Made by a program: the position numbers and the translations under genes | In this document: positions 47,643-57,357 of the stretch, in pieces | How positions within the stretch are numbered: position 1 is the first letter of the stretch | Layout: every line of letters starts with the position of its first letter | The notes under the pieces: generated by a model | Databases searched by the model: none | Seen by the model: the letters and a program-made list of their open reading frames with translations, nothing else | Told to the model about the DNA's origin: nothing | Assembly (NCBI GenBank): GCA_029263455.1 | Contig: JAJCXM010000034.1 | Span: 186,001-250,000 of the forward strand | Reading direction: 5' to 3' | DNA length: 64,000 nucleotides | Source: Holophagae bacterium | GTDB taxonomy: Bacteria; Acidobacteriota; Holophagae; Acanthopleuribacterales; Acanthopleuribacteraceae

Positions 47643-49136
47643 TTGCCACAAGTCGATATCTTGCTAGACGAAGCTGAACACCCCAAACTTGCAACCCAAC
47701 GAGGATTAAGTGGCGTTTTAATCGCCACGACGGGACAGATAGCCATCACGGTCGTGTCCATCGTAACAGCGATACTCTTGCCTAGAACACTTCAGCCTTA
47801 TGATTACGGCGTGTATTCGGCTGTCTTTGCTATCCTTATTTTTGTTCAGCAGACGATGAGTTTCGGTATTCCCAGTGTCGGATATCGATACGTGGGTCCG
47901 TCTTGGTTTGCAAATGAGCGCGACAAAGCCATTAAGGCTGCGGGGGCTCTGTGGACAGCCGTATTAATCCTTTCCTCTCTTGGCGCAGCTGCGGTTTTTA
48001 CATGGATCTTCACTACAAGTCGTTTAGGTATTGGTCTGACCTTAAGTGCTGCCGTAGCCTTCGTCTTTTTTGTTAAGAACGGGACCGCTCTGATGAATAC
48101 CATGTTAATCGCTGTGGGCCAGGTCCGAGCGCAGGTGGGACTGGAACTATTAAGCAAGATTGGACAACTGGCTATGGTGCTATCGATGTACCTGCTGTTC
48201 AATTTGAATGCAGTATTTATTGGACTAGCTGTGTTTTCGACGGGTGTGTTCTTTCTAGTCTGGGCTAGATTATTCAAAACCATTCCAGTCAAATTTGACC
48301 CATTTTTCTTTGATACTATTAAGCCCTTCCGACGTTATCTTTTGATGAATTACGTTGGTGGTGTTAGCGTCGCCGTACAAACATCGTTATCTATCTTTAT
48401 CGTGGCCGTTGTTGTGTCGATCGAGAGCGCAGCCCTTATCGCGGTAGCCATGCAGGCAGTGAACGTATTGAGGAGCCTCGTGGGCTCAGCTATTCGCGTT
48501 TTGTTGCCGATACTGGCGGGATTTGATCTTAAGGGTCAAGACAGTCGCTTCTTTTATTGGGGAGGCCTCATACTAAGAATGTCGGTATTCATCGTTGTGA
48601 TCACGTCGCTCGGGTGGGCATTCATAGGGCAAGCCACGATAGAAACGTTGCTCACTGATACATACCGTGACTGCTACCAGATGATCATGTTGGGTCTACT
48701 ATATCTAATGTTCTTTGTGGTTGGGTCCACACACACTCGCTTGATTAACATAAAGGGATTCGCGGGCACCGCCTTTGTGTCCAATCTTATTCATTTGGCT
48801 GGCACCACGATTGGATTTATCTGGATCATCATCAGCGCGCCTGTCAGCTCTCCAATTCACGCCCTATTATGGGTCAACATCATGGCTGCAAGCGTATTCG
48901 CCTGCTGGTCGATTTATTCGTTTTGGCGCGTTACAAAAGTCAACCTAGATATTGCTAGAGCACTTGGGTTGTGTCTGCCGTTGCCCTGCATATGGTTATG
49001 GTCACCTCTAGATCTGAGCCACCTGGGTCAGTTGCTAGTGACCTCCTGCATTTGCGCGGTTTATTGTTTGTACGCCATCATATTTATTAGACCCCAAGAA
49101 CTACTTCAAATCGTAAAGGGACTTAAAGCAGGTTGA
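47643..49136 (+). CDS. Wzx-like polysaccharide flippase
   Basis: A polytopic membrane protein of 497 aa with about 12-14 helices and the MATE/MVF-type N-terminal pattern (SGVLIATTGQIAITVVSIVTA, PRTLQPYDYGVYSAVFAIL). It should flip the lipid-linked repeat unit across the inner membrane. The start is a TTG at 47643 without clear ribosome site, and the first 20 residues are hydrophilic, so another start is possible. A second flippase begins at 63408 and a decayed third lies at 57533. Confidence 0.88.
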   Translation: MPQVDILLDEAEHPKLATQRGLSGVLIATTGQIAITVVSIVTAILLPRTLQPYDYGVYSAVFAILIFVQQTMSFGIPSVGYRYVGPSWFANERDKAIKAAGALWTAVLILSSLGAAAVFTWIFTTSRLGIGLTLSAAVAFVFFVKNGTALMNTMLIAVGQVRAQVGLELLSKIGQLAMVLSMYLLFNLNAVFIGLAVFSTGVFFLVWARLFKTIPVKFDPFFFDTIKPFRRYLLMNYVGGVSVAVQTSLSIFIVAVVVSIESAALIAVAMQAVNVLRSLVGSAIRVLLPILAGFDLKGQDSRFFYWGGLILRMSVFIVVITSLGWAFIGQATIETLLTDTYRDCYQMIMLGLLYLMFFVVGSTHTRLINIKGFAGTAFVSNLIHLAGTTIGFIWIIISAPVSSPIHALLWVNIMAASVFACWSIYSFWRVTKVNLDIARALGLCLPLPCIWLWSPLDLSHLGQLLVTSCICAVYCLYAIIFIRPQELLQIVKGLKAG

Positions 49137-49328
49137 CCGCCAGTAATTGTCGTTCTCTGCCATGCCATATAATAGGAGTAGAAAATACGTTTCTTACCCA
49201 CGAATCCGCGCGGTTCTTGATGCGTTCAGATGTTCAATAAGGAGATTTGGCGCTTGAAGGCGAATATTTTCAGCATCAATCTCGCAGCAAGAGTAGCGTA
49301 GTATGTCGTTTGCCACGGTCCTCACTTT

Positions 49329-51308
49329 TTGGTTTATGAAGAGAACAATGATGAGTGTATCTCAGTCCGCATGAACAACATCACATCGTTAGCCGGGGCG
49401 CGCGACGTAATAATTATTCTATTGTATGGATTACTCTTTACAGGACTTGTGGTTCTAACACATTCGTTTTTTACGCCCGTGGTCCAGATAGAAATGGCGG
49501 GCAGCCAAACAGATAATGTTCAAGTCTTCTTTGATGAGGGCCCCGGTTTTCGTGAGCAAAATGTGGATTCCAAATACTTACGTAGTGACGGCTTGAAAGA
49601 AAAGCATGTCTTCAGATCAAATCAATTATTTGCTTTCAAGACCCTGCGCAAGTACCGCATAGACCCACGAACAAGTGAAGGACCCGCTGAAATTTATGCC
49701 ATAGAGTTGAGATATCGCTTTCAAAGAATAAGACTTGAAGGGTCACAAATCGCCCAAAGCATTCTGCGGACCCACCATATCGGGACGATGGTAAGCCATG
49801 AAGACCACTTGGCTTTGGAGTCCACAGGAATAGATCCGTTTCTTGTCATTCAAGTTAATATGGACGCTGACTTTACGGGTGCACACAGATTTCAAACGGT
49901 GGCGATCATGATCCTCTTATGGTCACTGCTTACCCTTCTAGTTTTTGTGCTTCAAAAGGCCGATTCTTACATTCCAGAATTGCCAGACAATTGGACGAAC
50001 AAAATAACACGAGGTCTAACTTCCTTAATCTTTTATTGGTTCATCTTTCAGATGATTTTCTTTGCAATGCAGATTGAATACCGAGTTCCACCAGACGAAA
50101 TTTATCATGACTTGGTTTCAACAGCCTATTTTGAAGCCAACGGATTCAATATCCAAGACCAGCCGGAGACTTACCATCTTGGTACCGTTGCAAAGCGCGC
50201 GTATCTCTACCACCTAATCATGGGAAAGCTAATGCACCTAAAGTGGACGGGTTTCGACCATTTACTATATCTTCGTTTGCTAAACATACTCATCTCCATC
50301 GGAACCCTTTTTGTCTCATTGCGATTGGTGCAAGAGTTGACACCAAGTAAGTGGGTCCAGTTAACTGTTATCGCTGTGCAATCGAATCTTTTAATGTATG
50401 TCTTCCTTGCTAGCATGGTTAGTTACGACAATCTGACCAACCTGCTTGCCGTACTGGCGACGTTGTTCTTGTTTAGGTATCTAAAAAGGGAAAAACGGTT
50501 GGATCTCATGTGCTTGATTATTGTTAATGCACTTGGCCTGCTTACCAAAATCTCATTTGCGCCGATCTGCCTCATCTATTCATTGATCATATGCGCTCAC
50601 TTAAATAAATCACTTTGGTCAGTCATGAAAGGATACATTTTTGAACCAAAAAACCGAGTAGTGCTTTTTGCTTTTGCCCTTCTTATTGTCACATTGGGCC
50701 TTAACGTGCGCCACTATGGTTCAAACCTCATTAATTACGGACGACTTGAACCTTTCTGCTATCAGGTATTACCAGCGGAAGCGTGTGCCCAATGGCTCAT
50801 CGTCCATAGAAATACGGAATTGAAGGCGACATTAGAGTCGCGCGACGAAGTTGAATTTGGCGCATACCTGGTTGAATGGTCGAGCATCATGTTTGGCAGT
50901 ATCTTTGGAGTCCTAACGCACCAAACGCTGGAACCTCCACTTGTGGCCCTTCCCCTGGTCATTGTATTGCTTCTGTCCAGCTTCTTTTTAGCCGTTTTGC
51001 AATACAAACAGCAGGCATCTGACAAAAGAATGTGGATCTTATTAATAATTGTTGGCTATACCTTTTTTGTCTTTAGATTTGGTTACTCTAACTACGTGAG
51101 TCTGCGCGAAATCGGCATCGCTGTTCAGGGACGTTACCTTTTTCCCGTCATCACACTGATGCTCTTCTCAGCCATCAGCCCGCTGTTCTGGTGGGGAAAC
51201 AGAACCGTCAAGCTATTGATATCCGTCACATTGGTTTGGATCACACTACAAATCGGGTTTCCCTATTTCCTAGCGAATGCTGGTGCCGTCTGGTACAAAA
51301 CCCTCTAG
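49329..51308 (+). CDS. Large polytopic membrane protein, DUF2142-like (GT-C type)
   Basis: This protein has an N-terminal membrane helix, a periplasmic beta-rich domain (about 45-175) and then about ten membrane helices. Segments VPPDEIYHDLVSTAYFEANG (first periplasmic loop with acidic residues), MVSYDNLTNLLAVLA and VQGRYLFPVITLM match the DUF2142 type, which resembles GT-C glycosyltransferases acting on lipid-linked sugars. The open frame begins at a TTG (49329), and the ATG at 49371 is equally likely. A partial copy of its last 35 residues lies just downstream (51433-51540). Confidence 0.75.
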   Translation: MVYEENNDECISVRMNNITSLAGARDVIIILLYGLLFTGLVVLTHSFFTPVVQIEMAGSQTDNVQVFFDEGPGFREQNVDSKYLRSDGLKEKHVFRSNQLFAFKTLRKYRIDPRTSEGPAEIYAIELRYRFQRIRLEGSQIAQSILRTHHIGTMVSHEDHLALESTGIDPFLVIQVNMDADFTGAHRFQTVAIMILLWSLLTLLVFVLQKADSYIPELPDNWTNKITRGLTSLIFYWFIFQMIFFAMQIEYRVPPDEIYHDLVSTAYFEANGFNIQDQPETYHLGTVAKRAYLYHLIMGKLMHLKWTGFDHLLYLRLLNILISIGTLFVSLRLVQELTPSKWVQLTVIAVQSNLLMYVFLASMVSYDNLTNLLAVLATLFLFRYLKREKRLDLMCLIIVNALGLLTKISFAPICLIYSLIICAHLNKSLWSVMKGYIFEPKNRVVLFAFALLIVTLGLNVRHYGSNLINYGRLEPFCYQVLPAEACAQWLIVHRNTELKATLESRDEVEFGAYLVEWSSIMFGSIFGVLTHQTLEPPLVALPLVIVLLLSSFFLAVLQYKQQASDKRMWILLIIVGYTFFVFRFGYSNYVSLREIGIAVQGRYLFPVITLMLFSAISPLFWWGNRTVKLLISVTLVWITLQIGFPYFLANAGAVWYKTL

Positions 51309-51432
51309 ACTTGTATTTGTCCTAATTTATTACACCGCTACGGATCCCTTTTCTCCCTACTTAGCTGAAACGTTTGGACCGTCATTTTCCCCATCTTTGG
51401 CATTCCGGCCCTCATACGGGACATGGGGCAAA

Positions 51433-51540
51433 ATGACCATCAAACTGACGATGGCCGCGTTGTTGATTTGGCTCATCATGCAATGCGGTTTTTCGCACTT
51501 TCTTGCTAACACTGGTGCGGTTTGGTACGCATGTTCATAG
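51433..51540 (+). pseudogene. Duplicated C-terminal end of the DUF2142-like protein
   Basis: The frame ending at 51540 reads IKLTMAALLIWLIMQCGFS then FLANTGAVWYACS, which parallels VKLLISVTLVWITLQIGFP and FLANAGAVWYKTL at the end of the gene at 49329-51308. The upstream part does not align well, so only a tail fragment of a paralogue remains, directly behind the intact gene. The exact left boundary is unclear. Confidence 0.75.
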
Positions 51541-51614
51541 TCGGAATCCACTGAGACGTAGTAGATTATATAAGCAACACCTCACTAAGAATCAGGACGC
51601 ATACAGGAGCGTTG

Positions 51615-52679
51615 ATGCAAGCTCAGCACAAGCTAGATAAAACCAATAAGCGCGGCCATCGGTTGGTCATTTTCATCCCAGCCCTCAATGAAGCGAAATC
51701 GATCGTTGAAGTTATTGAGAGGGTGCCTAAGGATCTAGATGGCGTGGATGAAATAGAAATTCTTGTCATCAATGATGGCTCAACGGATCAGACAGCGTTC
51801 TTGGCACAAGAAGCTGGAGCAGTTGTTATCAGTCACAAAAAGAATTTAGGTGTTGGCGCGGCATTTCGTACAGGAGTCGATTACGCCTTAAAGTCCGGGG
51901 CCGACTATGTTGTCAACATTGACGCCGATGGACAATTCAATCCAGCAGATATTCACAAGTTACTTGAACCGCTGATTCATGCGCAAGCTGACATGGTAAC
52001 CGCTTCCCGATTCATGAAGGCACCACCAGAAATGGAATTAGCGAAGAAACTCGGAAATTACGCAGTTGCCCGTATTGTCAGTTTCTTGTCCGGTCGCAGG
52101 ATCTGGGACGCATCTTGCGGATTTAGGGCCTACAACAGGGATACCCTAACCCATATGAACCTTTTTGGTGACTTCACCTACACGCAAGAGACCCTACTGG
52201 ATTTGTCCTTTAAGCGCTTTCGCATCCTGGAAATCCCCATCCAAGTTGGACCACGCGTACACGGCACATCGAGAGTGGCGAGCAGCCTGATCCGATATGC
52301 GGTCCTCTCAAGTAAAATCATGTTTAGATCCTTTTGTGATCACCGACCCTTCCTTGTTTTTGGCGGCATGAGTTTAGTATTGATTGTAATCTCGCTGTTT
52401 CTAGCTGGATTTGTCCTAAGTCACTACGCCGTAACAGGTTCGTTTTCTCCCTATAAAGTTATAGCCTTCGCGTCATCATTTTCATTTGCATTGGGTATTT
52501 TGGCGCTAATGACGGGACTCGTTGCCGACATGCTAAGCCGCGTACGTAAATTGCAAGAAAAGACTCTAATCCAATTAAGATCGTTGACTGACTACTCAGC
52601 GTCCTCCGGGCCCAATTGCATTCATTGCGGGCAATCAAAGCCACGCGATCAAAGTACGACAAAACACGCTACTGAATAG
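51615..52679 (+). CDS. Membrane-bound family 2 glycosyltransferase (polyprenyl-phosphate type)
   Basis: A 354-aa protein with a DPM1/GtrB-like GT-A domain (VIFIPALNEAKSIVEVIERV, VINDGSTDQT, NIDADGQFNPADI, ASCGFRAYNRD) and two C-terminal membrane helices (about 253-275 and 285-310). Such enzymes load a sugar onto undecaprenyl phosphate for later transfer outside the membrane. The first GT-C-like gene upstream (49329) could be the partner transferase. CAGGAG precedes the ATG at 51615; an in-frame TTG at 51612 also exists. A CxxC pair (CIHCG) near the C-terminus is unusual for the family. Confidence 0.92.
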   Translation: MQAQHKLDKTNKRGHRLVIFIPALNEAKSIVEVIERVPKDLDGVDEIEILVINDGSTDQTAFLAQEAGAVVISHKKNLGVGAAFRTGVDYALKSGADYVVNIDADGQFNPADIHKLLEPLIHAQADMVTASRFMKAPPEMELAKKLGNYAVARIVSFLSGRRIWDASCGFRAYNRDTLTHMNLFGDFTYTQETLLDLSFKRFRILEIPIQVGPRVHGTSRVASSLIRYAVLSSKIMFRSFCDHRPFLVFGGMSLVLIVISLFLAGFVLSHYAVTGSFSPYKVIAFASSFSFALGILALMTGLVADMLSRVRKLQEKTLIQLRSLTDYSASSGPNCIHCGQSKPRDQSTTKHATE

Positions 52680-52913
52680 GCGAACCCGTCTGTTAGCACT
52701 GTTGGGAATGATCTAGGAATGTTCAGGGAAGAGCAGCGAGCATAGCTGAGTGATTTCTAATATCGCACCATTTTCTTGATGAACAGCGCTTTGATTTGTA
52801 AATCGTGAAAGAGCAGCCGGTTTATCAACGATCGGTTGGTTTATTATCTGAACGGACAAAACACCATCAGAAAACAGGTAGAGTTCCTTTAGATTTGAAT
52901 AGGAGGAACCACC

Positions 52914-53606
52914 ATGAACTATTTTGCGAATAAGAGAGTCTTGATTACCGGCGGGACTTCAGGACTTGGCCGCGCATTGGCCATCCAACTCCATCATATG
53001 GGCGCGAAGGTCGGCATCCTTGCTCGCGGACAAGCTCAACTTGATGACATGACCCGCCAGTTCCCTGGCATTTATGCGCTACAAGCTGACGTGTCGAATA
53101 AACACGATATTTATCCTGCAGCTGGCAGCATCAACTCAGAGTTGGGGGGTCTGGATATTTTGTTTAACGCGGCAAGCGAACTTGGGCCTACTCCCCTGAG
53201 GTTGCTAATGGACAGCGATTGCGAGGATTTTGAACAGGTGCTACAAACGAATCTGCTAGGGCCATTTCGACTAACTAAGGCTCTTGTTCCCTCGATGTTG
53301 CTTGCCGAGAATGGATTGGTCGTCAATATATCGAGTGACGCTGCCATTCACGCTTACCCAGGTTGGGGGCTCTATTCTGTCTCCAAAGCCGCACTCGACC
53401 ACTTGACACGACTCTTTGATGAGGAACTCAAATCCAGCGGCGTTCGATTTCTGGCAATCGACCCAGGCGATATGCACACACCCATGCATTTAGCTGCAGT
53501 GCCCGATGCCGATGTCAGTGAACTGCGACATCCTGACGAGTCTGCCCGCAAAATACTGAGTCTGATTGCATCACAGGACTTTTCTCAGATAAGGAGGTCG
53601 GTATGA
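52914..53606 (+). CDS. Short-chain dehydrogenase/reductase coupled to QueA-like gene
   Basis: A 230-aa classical SDR: cofactor motif TGGTSGLGRAL (13-23), NAAS around 85-88, catalytic Ser in NISSD and Tyr-x3-Lys in YSVSKAALDH, so it should be an active NAD(P)-dependent oxidoreductase. A GGAGGAACCACC ribosome site precedes the ATG. The stop overlaps the ATG of the QueA-like gene by four bases (ATGA) with its own AAGGAGGT, so the two are translated together. The substrate is unknown; the tight pairing suggests that it acts on the product or substrate of the QueA-like enzyme. Confidence 0.9.
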   Translation: MNYFANKRVLITGGTSGLGRALAIQLHHMGAKVGILARGQAQLDDMTRQFPGIYALQADVSNKHDIYPAAGSINSELGGLDILFNAASELGPTPLRLLMDSDCEDFEQVLQTNLLGPFRLTKALVPSMLLAENGLVVNISSDAAIHAYPGWGLYSVSKAALDHLTRLFDEELKSSGVRFLAIDPGDMHTPMHLAAVPDADVSELRHPDESARKILSLIASQDFSQIRRSV

Positions 53607-54616
53607 AATCCGCGAACACGGCCAAGAGGCGATACGGGAACACAAGGTTACTGGTGCTCAAGAAAAACGACCAAATCATTCACTCAACCGTTCAAAATGT
53701 GGTCGACCACTTCAAACCAGACGATTTGTTGATCGTGAACCGATCGGCTACGTTGCCGTCCAGTTTTCAAGGAGTGGTTGAGCGAAACCGTCGACAGGTA
53801 GAAATCAGGCTAGCCGCCTTTCAGGGTCCTGATTCAAGTTCACTCAAACACTGGTTAGCCTTTTCGTTTGGGGCTGGTAATTGGCAAATCCCAACCGAGC
53901 AGCGTGGTGAAGCGCCTGTAATCCAAGCCGGCGATCGCATTTTCTTTGGCAAGAACCTCAACGCTCGAGCCAACAACGTCCAACAGGGTCGTTTACTAGA
54001 TCTCCAATTTGAGAGTTCTAATTTGATGATGGAACTCTATCGTCACGGAAAACCCATTCAGTACGCCTATCATCAGAGCGAGTTACAGGTATGGGACCAG
54101 CAAACCATTTTTTCCGGGCCACCCATTTCGGTAGAACCTCCCAGCGCAGGTTTTCCGTTTACCTGGGAGATAAGCAATGAACTCAAGGCAAAGGGTGTGC
54201 ATCTGGTACCGCTGCTACACAGCGCAGGTCTTTCCAGTACAGGTTCCAACGCTTTGGACGGGCTTTTGCCGCTGCCAGAAAGATACGAAGTGCCTGATAG
54301 TAGTATGGGGCTTGTCAAAAGAGCTAAACAAAAGGGAAACAGCATCATCGCACTTGGTACAACTGCCTTGCGGGCATTGGAATCAGCCTGGGCAGGACAA
54401 CTGAGCGGAATCACGACCCTCAAAATCAAGCCTGACACGCACATGAACGCGGTATCCGGGCTAATTACCGGCATGCATGAACCGGAGACCAGTCACCGCT
54501 CCATTTTGAGGGCCCTGTGCCCTGCCCCACACGTTCGCAAGGGTTATCAAGAGGCGGAAGCCCGTTCCTATATTGGACACGAGTATGGAGATATCGCCTT
54601 ACTGAATTGCAATTGA
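53603..54616 (+). CDS. QueA-like SAM ribosyltransferase-isomerase paralogue
   Basis: The 337-aa protein matches QueA (S-adenosylmethionine:tRNA ribosyltransferase-isomerase) along its length: LLIVNRSATLPSSFQG, LLHSAGLSSTGSN, PERYEVPDS, IIALGTTALRALES, GLITGMHEPETSH and the terminal SYIGHEYGDIALL. QueA moves the ribosyl group of SAM to preQ1 in tRNA during queuosine synthesis. Differences are clear: the usual N-terminal 'DFDYELP..LIA..P' is missing, and the N-D-T-R-V motif reads N-R-S-A-T. No tgt, queG or other queuosine gene is near; the partner is an SDR. A role other than tRNA modification, in the glycan pathway, is possible but unproven. Confidence 0.85.
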   Translation: MKSANTAKRRYGNTRLLVLKKNDQIIHSTVQNVVDHFKPDDLLIVNRSATLPSSFQGVVERNRRQVEIRLAAFQGPDSSSLKHWLAFSFGAGNWQIPTEQRGEAPVIQAGDRIFFGKNLNARANNVQQGRLLDLQFESSNLMMELYRHGKPIQYAYHQSELQVWDQQTIFSGPPISVEPPSAGFPFTWEISNELKAKGVHLVPLLHSAGLSSTGSNALDGLLPLPERYEVPDSSMGLVKRAKQKGNSIIALGTTALRALESAWAGQLSGITTLKIKPDTHMNAVSGLITGMHEPETSHRSILRALCPAPHVRKGYQEAEARSYIGHEYGDIALLNCN

Positions 54617-54790
54617 AGTGCTCACTGTTGCGTCGTTGGGTTGGTGTGACTAATTTGAGGCCACCGTTGCAATGAGTCAGGTCTCAAACGCGCGTAATAA
54701 GCGTTTATTCAACAAGCCTGGCACTAACATGTCAGATCCCCCTTGCAATGCTAAAATGCCTCGAATCTGAATCAAAGGGTTTGGGGTAGC

Positions 54791-55993
54791 ATGCGAAAAC
54801 GTATTCTCATCAACACAAGTAGTTTCCCCGGTCCGCAAGATCATGGTAGTCCTCGATTCGTTCTCGATTTGGCCTACGCACTGCAAGCACATTTTGATGT
54901 AACCATTCTGGCACCGGCATTTTCACACGATCACAGCGCCGACGACCTCGAGGTCCAGCGTTACAATTACTTCTGGCCACGACAGATGCAAAAACTAGCA
55001 CATGGCAACGGCATGCCAACGAACATCAAGAGGTCCAAACTGGCGGCATTGCAGATACCCTCGTTAGTAGCAAATCAAATGTTCGCGCTGAAACGGGTCC
55101 TGTCGCAACGCTCATTTGACTTGGTAAACTCGCATTGGCTTGTCCCTCAGGGCTGGTGTTCAGCTTGGATCAAGGAAACCTACAATGTTCCCCATGTGGC
55201 AACGGCGCATGGTGGTGACGTCAATATGCTGCTCAGGTTCCCACTGGGCTCAAAGCTAGCTAAATTTATCGTTAATCGCTCAGATGCGATCATCACGGCT
55301 GGAAGTGAGCTGAATTCGCGCTTGCAGACTTTGGTCGGAACTAACGTCCATTGCGATACTAGGCCCATGGGCGTCAACCCATATATATTTGATCAGCAAC
55401 GCCAGCAAACACTTTCAGAAGATTCGATGCAGATACTCTTTATCGGACGATTAGTTGAAGGTAAAGGCCTTTTTGAGTTGATCGATTGTTTTTCCAGATT
55501 ATTGGAGCCCCTGGCTGACCTTCGTCTTTCTATTATAGGCGATGGCCCAGACAAACAGCACTTGGAGACGCAAGTATTGCGATTGGGCATTGCGGACAAA
55601 GTTGAATTTTGGGGCCAACTGCCGCATTCCCAGATTGCTGGCCATTTAGCGACTTGTAAGTTATTGGTCGTTCCCTCCAAGGCTCGACCGCAGGGCATCG
55701 CAGAGGGTATGCCAACCGTCATTATGGAAGGGCTTGCTTGCGGTGCGACAATAGTTGCCAGCGATGTTGGTAGTATTCGAGATGTCATTCGGGACGGTCA
55801 CAACGGTTTTCTTTGCAAGCCAAACGATGCTGATGCGCTTGAAGCCTGTATCAAGTCGGCACTAAACAGTGATTTATCTCCTATACGTAAAGCCGCTGCC
55901 CAAACAGCTAAGGCTCATACCTGGAACGAGGTAGCCAAAACCTACACGAATGTATTTGAACGGGTTTGGCGCAACGTTGGCGAAAAATCGTGA
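54791..55993 (+). CDS. Family 4 glycosyltransferase
   Basis: A 400-aa GT-B enzyme. The C-terminal domain has ILFIGRLVEGKGLFELI (donor-binding start), RLSIIGDGPD, and PQGIAEGMPTVIMEGLACG with the E-x7-E retaining signature, then GSIRDVIRDGHNGFL. N-terminal GSPRFVLDLAYAL and HWLVPQGW are typical too. It should transfer a sugar from a nucleotide donor to the growing repeat unit at the inner membrane. Its stop overlaps the start of the next GT4 gene (GTGA). Confidence 0.95.
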   Translation: MRKRILINTSSFPGPQDHGSPRFVLDLAYALQAHFDVTILAPAFSHDHSADDLEVQRYNYFWPRQMQKLAHGNGMPTNIKRSKLAALQIPSLVANQMFALKRVLSQRSFDLVNSHWLVPQGWCSAWIKETYNVPHVATAHGGDVNMLLRFPLGSKLAKFIVNRSDAIITAGSELNSRLQTLVGTNVHCDTRPMGVNPYIFDQQRQQTLSEDSMQILFIGRLVEGKGLFELIDCFSRLLEPLADLRLSIIGDGPDKQHLETQVLRLGIADKVEFWGQLPHSQIAGHLATCKLLVVPSKARPQGIAEGMPTVIMEGLACGATIVASDVGSIRDVIRDGHNGFLCKPNDADALEACIKSALNSDLSPIRKAAAQTAKAHTWNEVAKTYTNVFERVWRNVGEKS

Positions 55994-57117
55994 GAATCCT
56001 TCAGGTTTGTACCTACTATCCGCCACGTCTTGGAGGGGTTGGTGAAGTCGCAGCCCAACTGCATCGAAACTACCTTATTAGGGGTCACGACACGCGTGTG
56101 ATCACGTCTAACTCCAGCTCTGATCCGGGTGTAATCAATATAGCGTCATCCAAACTAGGTTTCGTTTGTCGTGTGATTTTCAACGCGCCAATGGCGAGAC
56201 ACTATGATGTGGTGCACTGTCATGCTGGAGAGGTCTTTTTATTGCCTCTTGCCATGAAATTACTAAGAATCAAAACGCCCATTCTTGTCACGATGCATGT
56301 TGATCAACGCAGTGCGAATGCGGCAAGTCACGCCTACTCGATCGATGGCTTCAAGTTCACGATGTCATGGGCGATGTGGTGGACGCTCAAATTCAAGGAG
56401 ATCTTCCATAGCATCAGCCAATCATTGATGATGTGGACAGCTGATCGCACGGTCTTTATCGCCAATAGCACAGCGATTCAGCTAGGACGAGACCCAAAAA
56501 CCGAATGTGTCATAGCAAACGGCGTCTCGGAAAATAGTCAAACAGCAGACGATCCACCATCGGCAGCGGACATTCTTTACGTTGGGTCCAATGATTTTCG
56601 AAAACGGACGCCGACACTTGCATTTGTATTGAAACGAATCAAAAGAAAAGTGCCAGACGTGTCACTGACCATTGTCGGTCTTAATCATGAAGGCATAAGC
56701 GAGTTGACCAAGCTAGCATCCCAATTAGGTGTAGGGTCCAATATTCGGTTTGATGGTCCCCAACATCCGAGCAAGATGTCTGGCTACTACCGCTCTTCAA
56801 AAATACTTCTCTTAACTTCCAGCTACGAAGGACTGCCCATGGTCATATTGGAAGCAGGTCAGTATGGCTTACCTACTGTAGCAACAGACGTAGGCGGAAT
56901 CGGAGAAGCAATTGATCATGGTCGCACTGGGTTGCTAGTCCAAGTAGACGATGTTGATGGTCTAGCAGATCATTGTGTCTATTTGCTCCAAAACGAAGCC
57001 CTGAGAATAAAGATGGGCAAAGCCATACAACAGCAAGTCAAAGACTCTTTTAGTGCCGATGCCATTGCCGACTTGTATTTAACTCAATACCAAGAACTTG
57101 TCGACCATCAGCTGTAA
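55990..57117 (+). CDS. Family 4 glycosyltransferase
   Basis: A GT-B retaining enzyme with the N-terminal pattern RILQVCTYYPPRLGGVGEV (donor domain start, flexible Gly-rich loop) and C-terminal SSYEGLPMVILEAGQYGLP (E-x7-E), then GGIGEAIDHGRTGLL. The frame extends upstream to a TTG at 55966, but the fold begins immediately after GTG at 55990, which overlaps the stop of the previous GT4 gene by four bases; I choose that start (375 aa). It is the last intact gene before a region of relics. Confidence 0.93.
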   Translation: MRILQVCTYYPPRLGGVGEVAAQLHRNYLIRGHDTRVITSNSSSDPGVINIASSKLGFVCRVIFNAPMARHYDVVHCHAGEVFLLPLAMKLLRIKTPILVTMHVDQRSANAASHAYSIDGFKFTMSWAMWWTLKFKEIFHSISQSLMMWTADRTVFIANSTAIQLGRDPKTECVIANGVSENSQTADDPPSAADILYVGSNDFRKRTPTLAFVLKRIKRKVPDVSLTIVGLNHEGISELTKLASQLGVGSNIRFDGPQHPSKMSGYYRSSKILLLTSSYEGLPMVILEAGQYGLPTVATDVGGIGEAIDHGRTGLLVQVDDVDGLADHCVYLLQNEALRIKMGKAIQQQVKDSFSADAIADLYLTQYQELVDHQL

Positions 57118-57123
57118 ACATGA

Positions 57124-57357
57124 TGTGGGATAGCGTCACCCGTGGGGTTAAATGAGCAAATCTTGCGCCGCTTCGGGCCTGGCCTTGTAGCAACATCTGA
57201 CCGCGAGTGGTATAAAGCTCTAACTATTCTAAAAAACAACTCGATCCACTCAGCGAATCTTGGTTAAAAGGGTCGAAAGGCTGTCCTCAATCACTATTCG
57301 CTCGAATCGATTTCGTCCAGGATTGCCAAAGTTCTTTTTGACGCAAGCGTATTGTAG
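57124..57357 (+). pseudogene. GT4 glycosyltransferase C-terminal relic, frameshifted
   Basis: The frame reads CGIASPVGLNEQILRRFG and SDREWYKALTIL, the usual GT4 segment 'ASPVGVN.E.V..G..G..A....EW..AL..L', then stops near 57270; a shifted frame continues GRKAVLNHYSLESISSRIAK to a stop at 57355, the normal GT4 end. It sits seven bases after the stop of an intact GT4 gene, but its sequence is not a copy of that gene's end, so it comes from another transferase. Confidence 0.82.

Noticed and set aside
51277-51540. 87-codon frame taken as an intact gene
   Set aside because: Only its last 35 codons match a known neighbour (the tail of the gene before it); the first half overlaps that gene's end and looks unlike protein.
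53603-54616. Naming the QueA-like gene queA
   Set aside because: N-terminal motif differences and the glycan context make the canonical tRNA role doubtful.
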